45,037 nt of DNA. Origin: GW2011-AR15 sp964428335. Lineage in GTDB: Archaea > Nanobdellota > Nanobdellia > Woesearchaeales > GW2011-AR15. The stretch lies in contig CAYRXW010000012.1 in NCBI GenBank assembly GCA_964428335.1, positions 1-45,037 on the forward strand, given 5' to 3'. This document shows, piece after piece, positions 32,792-41,295 of the stretch; positions within the stretch are counted from its first letter, which is position 1; every line of letters starts with the position of its first letter. The notes beneath the pieces were generated by a model. That model was not told the origin of the DNA. It did no database searches and saw nothing but the letters and a program-made list of their open reading frames with translations. The position numbers and the translations under genes are program-made.

Positions 32792-33301
32792 ATGACAGAT
32801 GCAAAAGATATCACATTTTTAATTGCAGAAGACGAAATAGACATAGCCTCATTTACACCACAATTACTTGAAGCTATGCTTAAGAATCAATATGGTGAAA
32901 AAGTTACTTATCATTTTATTTTGGCAAAAAATGGAAAGGAAGCGATGCAAGCATATTATTCACAAATGCAGCAATTTCCAGAGACTAACTTAGTCGTCAT
33001 AACAGATTTTGCAATGCCTGATACAGATGGATATGAATTTTTCCAATTCGTAAGAGCCTATGAAAAAAAGTTTGACCTGAAAAATGCTCCAGTAATTTTT
33101 AATACTGCATACAAATTTGAGCTTTTAAAAAAAGGATTTTCTGAGGAAAGGCATTTAGGCGATGAAGCAGAAGTCACACCAATTGAACATAATGAGTTTG
33201 CAAGAAAATGCACTTACTTAGTTGTTAAACCAACACTTGTAAATAATACTGTGAAATACGCTTTAAAGGAAATGGGTGTTGAGCCCATAAAAAAAATTTA
33301 A
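32792..33301 (+). CDS. Response regulator receiver protein with an enlarged C-terminal part
   Basis: This 169-aa single-domain receiver has acidic residues E13-D14 in IAEDE, the phospho-acceptor D72 in VITDFAMPDTDG, T105 in FNTAY, and K146 in VVKP, so phosphorylation should work. About 30 additional residues between T105 and K146 enlarge the alpha-4 region compared with CheY. No kinase or output domain is present. It lies about 105 bp after the large membrane-protein gene, on the same strand but with its own TATA box. This may connect the island to a signalling input, which is inference. Confidence 0.88.
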   Translation: MTDAKDITFLIAEDEIDIASFTPQLLEAMLKNQYGEKVTYHFILAKNGKEAMQAYYSQMQQFPETNLVVITDFAMPDTDGYEFFQFVRAYEKKFDLKNAPVIFNTAYKFELLKKGFSEERHLGDEAEVTPIEHNEFARKCTYLVVKPTLVNNTVKYALKEMGVEPIKKI

Positions 33302-33320
33302 TTTTTCATAATTTTTATTT

Positions 33321-35024
33321 CTAAACAACCCTCTTAAACATCTTCTCTACTTCATAAAAAGAAATCTTGACAATTATCGGCCTTCCGTGTGGGCAGGTAT
33401 AAGGAACATTCAAATCCCCTAAATCCTGGACGTATTTTTTTATCTGAGGCATTGTTATCTCATCTCCTGCCTTTATTGCTGTCCTGCATGCCATCCTTGC
33501 AAACCTTTTGTGGAAGAATTCTTCCAAAGACTTCGGTTCGCCGTTCTTATCCAGGTCATCTATGATATCCAAAAACGAAGTTTTGTTAAATTGCCTGCCT
33601 AAAACAACTGGAATTGTGTTTACCATTATTGTTGATACTCCAAAATCCTCTGTGTCGTATCCAAGCTCTAAAAGTAACGGCCGAAATGTTTTTGCTGTCT
33701 GGAATAATTTTGGGGATAAATGAACAAGTTCACTTATAAGAAGCTTTTGCGTTTTAACGGCTTCTGCTTTTAATTCATCTGTAAACCTTTCATAAAGTAT
33801 CCTTTCTGCTGCTGCGTGCTGGTCAATCAAAACCATTGCTCCTGACATCTCCCCGACAATATAGGTCTTATTCATTATCCCAAGGACCTTAAGCTCGTTG
33901 AGTATCTTTGATTCTGCAATCCTTTCTTCCTTTACCAAAAGCCCCTGTGAATCAGGGACAAAATAATTTTTATCTGAGACAAAATCAGAAAGCTTTATGT
34001 CCTGGATGGAAGCAATCAGGTCAACATTGGACAGTTTTGATTTCACTGCATTGAATACAGATTCATATAACGCGTTTTCATTATTTACCCTGATCTCAGC
34101 TTTCTGTGGATGCACGTTGACATCTGTCTCTTCAACGCTTGTCTCTATATCCATGATTGCAACAGGATACCGATTAACCATAACCATTGTATGGTAAGCG
34201 TCATTTATCGCATCGCTTATCACCTGGTTTTTCTTTATGTACCTTTTGTTCACATAGATTGATTGCTCGTTTTTTGTAGGCTTTGTGAGGCTTGGCTTTG
34301 AAATGAAGCCTTTGATTCTAAACCCGTTTTCTTTATAATCAATCTGCAGCAGGTTTTTGTAAGATTCATTACCATATATGCTCATTATCGTGCTGTCCCA
34401 ATCATTGTTGCCAATGGTCTCCAAAAGAAGCCTATTTTCATGGATTAGCTTAAAATGCACCTGCGGATTTATCAGAGCATATTTTGTAACTATCTCCGTT
34501 ATATGGGAAAGCTCTAAATCATCGGCTTTCATGTATTTTTTCCTTGCAGGCGTATTGAAGAACAGGTTGTTCACTTCAATGACTGTTCCAGTAGGCATGC
34601 CAAGCTCTTTTTTTTCAACAAGGTTTCCTCCTACCACAAGAATCTTAATGCCTGATAGGTCCTCCTCCCTTTTTGAAGAGATGTACGTTTCTGATACTGA
34701 AGTTATGCTTGATAATGCTTCGCCTCTAAACCCAAGTGTTTTTATCGAGAACAGGTCTTTTATACTCTTGATCTTGCTTGTGGCATGCTGCTTATATGAA
34801 AGAAGAACGTCTTCTTTTGACATGCCATGCCCGTTGTCTGCAATCTTTATCTTTGATTTTCCTGCTTCTGTAAGCTCTATGAATATCTTTGTTGCACCGG
34901 CATCAATGGAATTTTCTATTAATTCTTTAACTATTGATGCAGGCCTTTCTATTACTTCTCCTGCTGCAATCTTATTTACCAGTGATTCGTCAAGTATTAT
35001 TATTGTAATCTTAATCAGCCCCAT
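33321..35024 (-). CDS. mutL: DNA mismatch repair protein MutL with endonuclease motif
   Basis: MutL coordinates mismatch repair. This 567-aa protein has the GHKL ATPase motifs (KELIENSIDAGAT, DNGHGM, TLGFRGEALSSI and GT in PTGTVIEV). Its C-terminal domain has the metal-dependent nicking motif DQHAAAERILYE, fitting DQHA(X)2E(X)4E, with the accompanying ACRTAIKAGD and CPHGRP elements. It is therefore the endonuclease-type MutL found in bacteria that lack MutH. No mutS is in the window. The start at 35024 is supported by TATTTAAAC (35044-35052), about 24 nt upstream. MutL is patchy in archaea, so lateral acquisition by the lineage is likely. Confidence 0.96.
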   Translation of the reverse strand: MGLIKITIIILDESLVNKIAAGEVIERPASIVKELIENSIDAGATKIFIELTEAGKSKIKIADNGHGMSKEDVLLSYKQHATSKIKSIKDLFSIKTLGFRGEALSSITSVSETYISSKREEDLSGIKILVVGGNLVEKKELGMPTGTVIEVNNLFFNTPARKKYMKADDLELSHITEIVTKYALINPQVHFKLIHENRLLLETIGNNDWDSTIMSIYGNESYKNLLQIDYKENGFRIKGFISKPSLTKPTKNEQSIYVNKRYIKKNQVISDAINDAYHTMVMVNRYPVAIMDIETSVEETDVNVHPQKAEIRVNNENALYESVFNAVKSKLSNVDLIASIQDIKLSDFVSDKNYFVPDSQGLLVKEERIAESKILNELKVLGIMNKTYIVGEMSGAMVLIDQHAAAERILYERFTDELKAEAVKTQKLLISELVHLSPKLFQTAKTFRPLLLELGYDTEDFGVSTIMVNTIPVVLGRQFNKTSFLDIIDDLDKNGEPKSLEEFFHKRFARMACRTAIKAGDEITMPQIKKYVQDLGDLNVPYTCPHGRPIIVKISFYEVEKMFKRVV

Positions 35025-35043
35025 ATAAATAGATAGAATGAAT

Positions 35044-35052
35044 GTTTAAATA
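35044..35052 (-). promoter_or_regulatory. TATA box for mutL
   Basis: The minus strand reads TATTTAAAC about 24 nt before the ATG at 35024. Confidence 0.5.
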
Positions 35053-35063
35053 GGTTTTGCAGG

Positions 35064-35492
35064 CTACTCCGAATGAGCTAAGTAAAAAGGCTTTACCAAT
35101 TTAGTAATCAATCTATGAGGTAAATTAAAATCATCACAATATTTTGCTTCACCTAGAGCTTTTTCTAGAGCATTCATCTGACTAAATTGGATTATGTTTA
35201 ATTTTTGTATATCAGGCCCTAATGACATAATATTTAAGTGATGTTCCCCATTGTAAAAAATCTTGCTTAAGAATAAACCATAATTCTCTCTTGGGTCTAG
35301 CTGTGTAATCCAGCTAAAAGAAGTGTCAATATCATCGAAACGTGCAACACCTGAATAAGCATAATTTTTTACATTTCCACTTGTGACCACATATTTGAAA
35401 TTGGCTGGAAGCAAAAAACTCATATCAGGAGTGAAGTTTTCTGGAACATGAAGGGAATGCGTCATCATGACTAGTTTTTTTCCTAAATCCAT
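35064..35492 (-). CDS. Unrecognised 142-aa protein
   Basis: This is a soluble protein with mixed alpha/beta composition, no signal peptide, no membrane helix and no recognisable motif. The start at 35492 is supported by a TATA element (35514-35524) about 27 nt upstream. It lies 39 bp upstream of mutL on the same strand, but mutL has its own TATA box, so a shared function is not implied. Confidence 0.7.
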   Translation of the reverse strand: MDLGKKLVMMTHSLHVPENFTPDMSFLLPANFKYVVTSGNVKNYAYSGVARFDDIDTSFSWITQLDPRENYGLFLSKIFYNGEHHLNIMSLGPDIQKLNIIQFSQMNALEKALGEAKYCDDFNLPHRLITKLVKPFYLAHSE

Positions 35493-35513
35493 AATTTTCT
35501 TAGCAAAAACTGC

Positions 35514-35524
35514 CTATATTTAAA
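35514..35524 (-). promoter_or_regulatory. TATA box for the 142-aa gene
   Basis: The minus strand reads CTTTAAATATA about 27 nt before the ATG at 35492. Confidence 0.5.
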
Positions 35525-35540
35525 GTGTATCAAACCAAAC

Positions 35541-35580
35541 AATTTATATTCTAATGACATTTAAAAATCATTAAGAGGTG
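35541..35580 (+). promoter_or_regulatory. TATA box and Shine-Dalgarno of the debranching-enzyme gene
   Basis: AATTTATATT (35541-35550) is a TATA element, and GAGGTG (35575-35580) a good Shine-Dalgarno sequence. No ATG, GTG or TTG in the correct frame follows at the right distance; the in-frame codons there are GTT and ATC (35585-35590). Confidence 0.5.
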
Positions 35581-35587
35581 GAGAGTT

Positions 35588-37336
35588 ATCTTAGTTAGAT
35601 ATAATGTCAATGGGTTTAAGACTGAAGGGGATGCAACCCCAAAATTCATCCTGACATATAATGGAGCGTATTTCTATAACAATGCAAAAAGCAAGTACAG
35701 AGGGCTATATTTCCCTAATGAAGATAGCCTTTTCAAGACTATTGATTTCATAAAGATAGATGACATAACCTCAATAAATTATAACGGAGACCATATTGAA
35801 GTGATTTCAAAAAAAGGAGTTATCAAATTCAGGTTCTTCAAGAATGTGCTTTTCATGGATTGCGATTATAAGGGAGAACTGCTGTTTACTCTCGATGTAA
35901 GGGATATCTATGATTTTGATGAGAAGGGAAGGATATATAATATTACAAAAGACAGGAATACCTGCATTGAATACAGGAAATTTTCTGATAACCAGCTTGA
36001 GAATGTGAGCTTTTCAAAATTCCTTTTAATAAGGACAAAATCAGATGTCGAAAAAGTTGAGAAGTGGAGAGAAGAGTTTTATGAAGAAGATGAAGCAAGA
36101 AATTCAAACCCCTCTAAGCTTTTTGTATACGATGCAATTAAAATTAGATGCAATGGGAAGGATAATATAAAGATTGCATTTGGTGATGACAAAAAAGAAA
36201 CTGAGAAGCTTCTTGATATTGATTATGAGCAGATAGATGTAAAAACATTCAGCAAGAAAAAGCTTCAGGGTGATGATGCAATAGCATACTATTTTGCAGC
36301 AAAATCAATCTACGACCTGAATGTTGAAAATAAAGGCCTGTATGCCGGGCTTCCCTGGTTTTTCCAGGTGTGGACAAGGGACGAGGCAATATCCCTAAAA
36401 GCTCTTATTGACTTAGAAGATTATGATTTCTGCAGGCTTAGGCTGATGGAAATGATAAAGCATATCGGAACTGACGGAAAAATCCCTAATAGGTTCCCAA
36501 ATTCAACCCTTGCAACTGCTGATGGCACAGGCTGGGTTTTTTTAAGGCTACATGAACTGATGGTGAAGACTGAAGAGACAAAGATGATGGAGCAGTTCTT
36601 TTCAAAGAAGAATGTCGAATTCATAAGGGAACAGGTTAGGACATCAATTGAGAGACATAAGCCTGAGAACCTGCTTATCAGGAATAATGCGCTTGAGACA
36701 TGGATGGATACCTCATATGAGAATGATACAAGGGAAGGATTCAGGATAGAGATACAGGCTTTATGGCTTGCAACATTAAGATTTTCAAATTACCTTGATA
36801 GGATCTCCGGAAGAAAGGAAGCATACTCAGATACTGAGAAAAGCACTAGGAAAAAAATCAGGGAGATATTCTATAATTCAGGAAAGCTAAAGGATGGCAG
36901 CAGCGATGAGACCATCAGGCCAAATATTTTTTTAGCGCATTATATCTGCCCTGACCTGCTTGAAAAAGAAGAATGGGAGAATGTTTTTGATAATGCCATT
37001 GATAAGCTTTGGCTGGAATGGGGGGGACTTGCTACTATAGATAAGAAATCATGCCTATTTTGCCCTGAATATACAGGAGAAAATAACAAAAGCTACCATA
37101 GGGGAGATTCATGGTTTTTCATAAATAATATCGCTGCAATATGCCTGAATTCTGTGAATAAGCAAAAATATGCAAAAAAAATAGAGATGATAAGAGCAGC
37201 ATCAAAGAAGGATATACTCTGGAAAGGCATTCTAGGGAGGGCAAGCGAGGTAAGTTCGGCCAAGGAACAAAGGGCTGAAGGATCGCTTTTCCAGCTTTGG
37301 AGCTGTGCTACATATATTGAACTGCAAAATGTCTAA
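35588..37336 (+). CDS. Glycogen debranching-type amylo-alpha-1,6-glucosidase (GDE_C-like)
   Basis: The catalytic part resembles the GDE_C (GH133-like) alpha/alpha toroid enzymes that remove alpha-1,6 branches from glycogen-like polymers. GLPWFFQVWTRDEAISLKAL, NRFPNS, NALETWMDTSYENDTREG and FRIEIQALWLATLR are the recognisable blocks; the acids in TWMD and RIEIQ fit the catalytic pair. The first canonical in-frame start is GTG 35801, but about 70 further codons upstream are open, encode a plausible N-terminal domain (VRYNVNGFKTEGDATPKF and beyond) and follow a Shine-Dalgarno element. The start is therefore probably a non-canonical codon near 35588, or the sequence contains an indel. The 3' end overlaps the next gene. 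Confidence 0.8.
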   Translation: MLVRYNVNGFKTEGDATPKFILTYNGAYFYNNAKSKYRGLYFPNEDSLFKTIDFIKIDDITSINYNGDHIEVISKKGVIKFRFFKNVLFMDCDYKGELLFTLDVRDIYDFDEKGRIYNITKDRNTCIEYRKFSDNQLENVSFSKFLLIRTKSDVEKVEKWREEFYEEDEARNSNPSKLFVYDAIKIRCNGKDNIKIAFGDDKKETEKLLDIDYEQIDVKTFSKKKLQGDDAIAYYFAAKSIYDLNVENKGLYAGLPWFFQVWTRDEAISLKALIDLEDYDFCRLRLMEMIKHIGTDGKIPNRFPNSTLATADGTGWVFLRLHELMVKTEETKMMEQFFSKKNVEFIREQVRTSIERHKPENLLIRNNALETWMDTSYENDTREGFRIEIQALWLATLRFSNYLDRISGRKEAYSDTEKSTRKKIREIFYNSGKLKDGSSDETIRPNIFLAHYICPDLLEKEEWENVFDNAIDKLWLEWGGLATIDKKSCLFCPEYTGENNKSYHRGDSWFFINNIAAICLNSVNKQKYAKKIEMIRAASKKDILWKGILGRASEVSSAKEQRAEGSLFQLWSCATYIELQNV

Positions 37337-38762
37337 AGTCCATAAACTGCTTGAGGAACTTCTTCTTGTTGTACTTATAGCTATGAACGTCATGGAGCTT
37401 TTCGATCTCCTGCCAGGGATTGCTGGCTTTTTCAAGGCGATTATGTCAATGACTACGCTTTCTTATGTATTTTATAAGGCAAGCTTAAGCGATATTTTTT
37501 TTGGGGAAAAGAACATCAGCCTTGACCTGATATTGATATTAAGCTACCTCTTAATGATAATAAACAAGTTCGTCCAGTATTTCCTGATATCAATAGAGGA
37601 GATTGAAGTGATGCAGTATTTCTTTTCCATGGTTGTAGATAATTCTGTGATGATTGAGAAGATATCATTCATTGTCGGCTCTCTTTGCCTAGTCATGATT
37701 TCTTTCTTTGTTACAAAACATGTTGAATTCAAGGAGCCAAGCGTGCTTAGCATACTGCATGGAGAAGGCTTTAGAAATGTGAAAAAGTTCTTCTCTGTAC
37801 TGATAGTAGTATCAGGATTTTTCATTATTTTTTTCAACCCTATAATGGAATGGTTCACTCTTGTCATTGATACGCCATTAGTTGTTTTAGTCCTGTTTTT
37901 TTACATCTTTAAGGTGCATGATATAGGGAAAAAGATGGATGAGGAGCAAATACTTTTTAAGATTTCAGATGCTGCAGAAGAATTCATAGACAGCTTCATA
38001 AAGTTATTCCATGACAAGAAAACTATTTTTTTCGGCATAAGCGCCCTTTTGGTCCTTCATCCTTTAGTTGATGCTTACGTTTTCATAGTTCCATATTCAT
38101 TTGATACAAAAACAATATATAATGAACTTGGGCAGAACCATCAGCCGCTAAAGGACTATTTTGCCATTGAAAAAGAATCTATGTCTTATGCTGAGCAGCT
38201 TATGCTTTATTTTGGCTATCTGTTTAATGTCATAGCAATTCTTTTCTTGATGTCCATGCCTGCTTACTTATGGTATAAGATACACCAGGGAAGGGATATA
38301 AATTATAAGATAGATTTCAATGGGATAACTGTTGCCTTCATGCTGTTTTGCCTGGCTTTTTTTATCCTTATGCCCTCTTTTACTATAGGAAACTCGGAAT
38401 TAAAAAACCTATTAGGAGTGGACATACAGACAAGAGGGATATATAATGCTAATTTTTCATCTTATTTTTACATATGCTGCGCTGTTTTCATTGTTTCACT
38501 ATTTCTTTCTTTCATTGATAAGATAAAGTCAGTGATGGTATACCTTATATCAATGTTCAGCCTCGGATTTTTTGGGCTATACATATACAGCTATTTTACA
38601 AGCATAATTACATTTTATATAGAATTTGTTGAAGGACTTTGGAACTATGATGTCATAAGCCTATACCTTATGTCATACTACATCCTGTTCATGATAGTAT
38701 TATCACTCTTTTATGTAGGTGGGTTTATTGGCTATGTGCTAGAAGTTTTTGAGATTAATTGA
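37329..38762 (+). CDS. Polytopic membrane protein of unknown function
   Basis: The start is placed at ATG 37329, where it overlaps the stop of the debranching-enzyme gene by 8 bp; an upstream in-frame ATG at 37305 would give a longer overlap. The 477-aa protein has about eleven membrane helices and a few short soluble loops, among them a charged loop near residues 185-215. No transporter or enzyme signature is visible. Translational coupling to the glucosidase suggests a role in carbohydrate handling, but that is inference. Confidence 0.75.
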   Translation: MSKVHKLLEELLLVVLIAMNVMELFDLLPGIAGFFKAIMSMTTLSYVFYKASLSDIFFGEKNISLDLILILSYLLMIINKFVQYFLISIEEIEVMQYFFSMVVDNSVMIEKISFIVGSLCLVMISFFVTKHVEFKEPSVLSILHGEGFRNVKKFFSVLIVVSGFFIIFFNPIMEWFTLVIDTPLVVLVLFFYIFKVHDIGKKMDEEQILFKISDAAEEFIDSFIKLFHDKKTIFFGISALLVLHPLVDAYVFIVPYSFDTKTIYNELGQNHQPLKDYFAIEKESMSYAEQLMLYFGYLFNVIAILFLMSMPAYLWYKIHQGRDINYKIDFNGITVAFMLFCLAFFILMPSFTIGNSELKNLLGVDIQTRGIYNANFSSYFYICCAVFIVSLFLSFIDKIKSVMVYLISMFSLGFFGLYIYSYFTSIITFYIEFVEGLWNYDVISLYLMSYYILFMIVLSLFYVGGFIGYVLEVFEIN

Positions 38763-38796
38763 GGTTATACTAAAAAACAATACTAATCTGAAAAGA

Positions 38797-39204
38797 TTAC
38801 CATCTCTTTTGGTTTTCCTGGTTTCTTGACATATGTTCAAGATTGGCAAGTCTTTGGTTTATCGCTTCCAGGCTTGCTTTTAAGTAATCAAGCTTTGAAG
38901 AAATTAGTTCCAGGTCTTTCTGTAACGGATTATGCTGCTGTACTTCATGAAACTCTCCCTGCCCATGCACAGCTTCCATCCTCTGCTGCCTTATGTTCTC
39001 TCCTAAGGGCATATTCATCCTGGGGTCTGGTGTTGTAAAAGTTGCATCAGAATGCCCGTCCACTGGATCGTGGTTTAGCCCATCCCCAAAATTTGGAGTG
39101 TTTTCGTGACTAAAATTTGGAGTGCTATCATTATAACCTTCTATAGGTGGAAGGCTGAAATCATCCTTTTTCTTGAATGGATTGATGCCGTCAAAGAATC
39201 CCAT
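38797..39204 (-). CDS. Small protein with disordered N-terminus and coiled coil
   Basis: This 135-aa protein starts with MGFFDGINPFKKKDDFSLPP and continues with a proline-, asparagine- and histidine-rich, probably disordered segment to about residue 90. A coiled coil of about 35 residues follows near the C-terminus (LELISSKLDYLKASLEAINQRL). The overall layout is that of a small adaptor or cell-biology scaffold protein. A TATA element (39226-39236) lies about 27 nt upstream of the ATG. No family was recognised with certainty. Confidence 0.7.
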   Translation of the reverse strand: MGFFDGINPFKKKDDFSLPPIEGYNDSTPNFSHENTPNFGDGLNHDPVDGHSDATFTTPDPRMNMPLGENIRQQRMEAVHGQGEFHEVQQHNPLQKDLELISSKLDYLKASLEAINQRLANLEHMSRNQENQKRW

Positions 39205-39225
39205 GATTTTTACTTTAGTTTTCTC

Positions 39226-39236
39226 CTTTATAATAT
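39226..39236 (-). promoter_or_regulatory. TATA box for the coiled-coil gene
   Basis: The minus strand reads ATTATAAAGG about 27 nt before the ATG at 39204. Confidence 0.45.
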
Positions 39237-39307
39237 TTTGCTTTATAACTATATATAAACAATACCTTTATAATTAATTTATTATTACTCGCCAATAGTG
39301 ATAAAAC

Positions 39308-40090
39308 TTGAGACAAAAAATTTGTGTGCTGATTCCCTGCTACAATGAAGAAAAAGGTATAGCTAAAGTAATTGCAAAAATTCCTTTAGATAAGCTGAAT
39401 TCTCTTGGATTTGATACTGAAGTTATTGTAATAGATAATAATTCCAAAGATAACACCGCAAGAATTGCAAAAAGCACTGGAGCTGTAGTGATTTCTGAAG
39501 AAAAACAGGGAAAAGGAAATGCAATAATTACAGGATTTAGGAATGTACCAAGCGACTGCAATATTGTTGTAATGATTGATGGTGACAATACTTATGACAC
39601 TAATGAGATCATAAGGCTTATTGAGCCAATTGACAGCGGCTTTTGTGAGGTTGTTGTCGGAAGCAGGCTAAATGGTAAGATACTTAACCATTCCATGAGC
39701 TATTTCAACAGGATTGGGAACTGGATATTCACTTTTCTTGTAAGGACAGCCTATAAAGGGAATGTAACTGATGTATGCAGCGGATATTTTGCCTGGAAAA
39801 AAGAAGTGATTGATGAATTACTGCCAAATTTAAAATCAAGTGATTATACAATAGAGATGGAAATGATAATCAAGATGGCAAGAATGGACTATGAAATGTT
39901 TTCAATACCAATAAGCTATGACAAAAGGGAAGGTGTCTCAAACCTAAGGCCACTAACTGACGGATTTAAGATAATGAAAACCTGGGTAAAGTATATTTTC
40001 TGGAAAAACCCAAAATATGCAAAAAGCAATGAAACTGTGTATGACAAAAACAGAAGCGGCAGTGAATCAATATGGGACAAAATCCTTTGA
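39308..40090 (+). CDS. Family 2 glycosyltransferase
   Basis: This 260-aa GT-A enzyme has the nucleotide-sugar-binding start VLIPCYNEEKGIAKVI, VIVIDNNSKDNT, and VMIDGDNTYD containing the metal-binding acidic residues. A later VVGSRLNGK and the C-terminal region resemble dolichyl-phosphate-sugar synthases, but there is no membrane helix. It probably transfers a sugar to a lipid or glycan. The start is a TTG at 39308, preceded at six nucleotides by AGTGAT; no ATG is nearby. It overlaps the following aminotransferase gene by 19 bp, so the two form an operon. Confidence 0.92.
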   Translation: MRQKICVLIPCYNEEKGIAKVIAKIPLDKLNSLGFDTEVIVIDNNSKDNTARIAKSTGAVVISEEKQGKGNAIITGFRNVPSDCNIVVMIDGDNTYDTNEIIRLIEPIDSGFCEVVVGSRLNGKILNHSMSYFNRIGNWIFTFLVRTAYKGNVTDVCSGYFAWKKEVIDELLPNLKSSDYTIEMEMIIKMARMDYEMFSIPISYDKREGVSNLRPLTDGFKIMKTWVKYIFWKNPKYAKSNETVYDKNRSGSESIWDKIL

Positions 40091-41295
40091 AACTTATTAT
40101 CCCTAAGATACAATCAAAGTTTAATACAATCCAAGTTTTAAAAGCGGTATTTTCCAGGCAGAAAATTCCGGATTTCGAATCATTTTTCTCGAAAAAAGCT
40201 GGTTTGAAATACTGCTCTGCAGCTTTTAGCGGGAGAGCTGCATTTATTGCAACACTCAAAGCAATGAAACTAAAAAAGGGCGATGAAATAATCATGCCCG
40301 GGTTCACTTTTTTTGGGATTGCATATATAATTAAAGAGCTTGGATTGACACCTGTTTTTGCAGATGTCGATAATAAAAACCTTAACATTAACCCTGATAA
40401 GATTGAAGAACTGGTATCAAAGAAAACCAAAGTGCTTCTTATCGTGCATAACCTTGGCAATCCTAATGATATGGACAAGATAATGCATATTTGCAGGAAA
40501 CACAAGCTAAAACTTGTTGAAGATTGCGCACATACGCTTGGCTCAGAATTTAAAGGGAGAAGACTTGGAACGTTTGGCGATGCTGCAATCTTTTCATTCC
40601 ATTATTCGAAGATAATAAACACGTTCTGGGGAGGTATTGCTGCAACAAATGATGCAGCATTATCAAAAGAGATAAAGAAAGAGATAGATAAATTCCAGGA
40701 GCAAAAGAGCTCTCAGGTATTTTCAAGAGTGATTACTGGATTAGTCCAGTCTTTCATCACATGCCCTTTTGTATACACTTACTTCTTCTCTCCATTCAAC
40801 GTAATGTATAAGAAAATCCGCAGAGAGGATGTTGTTGAGACTCTTTTCAAGCTTAAGCCGATGGCTATCTCAACACATATGTTCAAATTTACAGATTTCC
40901 AGGCAAGGATAGGAATATATGAACTTAAGAAAGCAGATGAATACAATCTTAAAAGAGAGAAATACCATGAAATTTTTAGGAAAGATTTGGATAAGAAAAT
41001 CCAGTCTCAGGAAGATATAGCTGATTCGAAGTTCATCCCGCTTCAGCTGGTGATATTATCAAAAAACAAGGAAAACGTAATAGATCTATTAAAGAAAGAT
41101 AGGATTGAAGCAAAAGAGTTCTACATAACAAACATCCCTAAGATGCATGGATTTACAGCATACAGGAATAACTGCCATTCAATCGATAAAATTGAGAGTG
41201 AAATAATTTTCTTCCCGACATTCCATTATCTTAAAGAGAAAGATATCAAGTATATTGCAGACAGAATCAACCACGCCTGTAGTATTCCTGAGTGA
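40072..41295 (+). CDS. DegT/DnrJ/EryC1/StrS-type sugar aminotransferase
   Basis: This 407-aa PLP-dependent enzyme has GRAAFIATLKAMKLKKGDEIIMPGFTF near the N-terminus, D151 in VEDCAHTLGSEFKG and the Schiff-base K180 in FSFHYSKIINTFWGG. Family members aminate keto-sugars on nucleotide carriers. The region after residue 210 is shorter and more diverged than in typical 370-390-aa members, with an aromatic segment (FVYTYFFSPF). It is translated from an overlap with the GT2 gene. Its 3' end overlaps the opposite-strand DUF1616-like gene by 29 bp. Confidence 0.88.
   Translation: MGQNPLKLIIPKIQSKFNTIQVLKAVFSRQKIPDFESFFSKKAGLKYCSAAFSGRAAFIATLKAMKLKKGDEIIMPGFTFFGIAYIIKELGLTPVFADVDNKNLNINPDKIEELVSKKTKVLLIVHNLGNPNDMDKIMHICRKHKLKLVEDCAHTLGSEFKGRRLGTFGDAAIFSFHYSKIINTFWGGIAATNDAALSKEIKKEIDKFQEQKSSQVFSRVITGLVQSFITCPFVYTYFFSPFNVMYKKIRREDVVETLFKLKPMAISTHMFKFTDFQARIGIYELKKADEYNLKREKYHEIFRKDLDKKIQSQEDIADSKFIPLQLVILSKNKENVIDLLKKDRIEAKEFYITNIPKMHGFTAYRNNCHSIDKIESEIIFFPTFHYLKEKDIKYIADRINHACSIPE

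Noticed and set aside
21434..33301. Integrated virus or plasmid
   Set aside because: I see no integrase, terminase, capsid or replication-initiation gene, no tRNA-end duplication and no change in coding style clear enough to mark borders.
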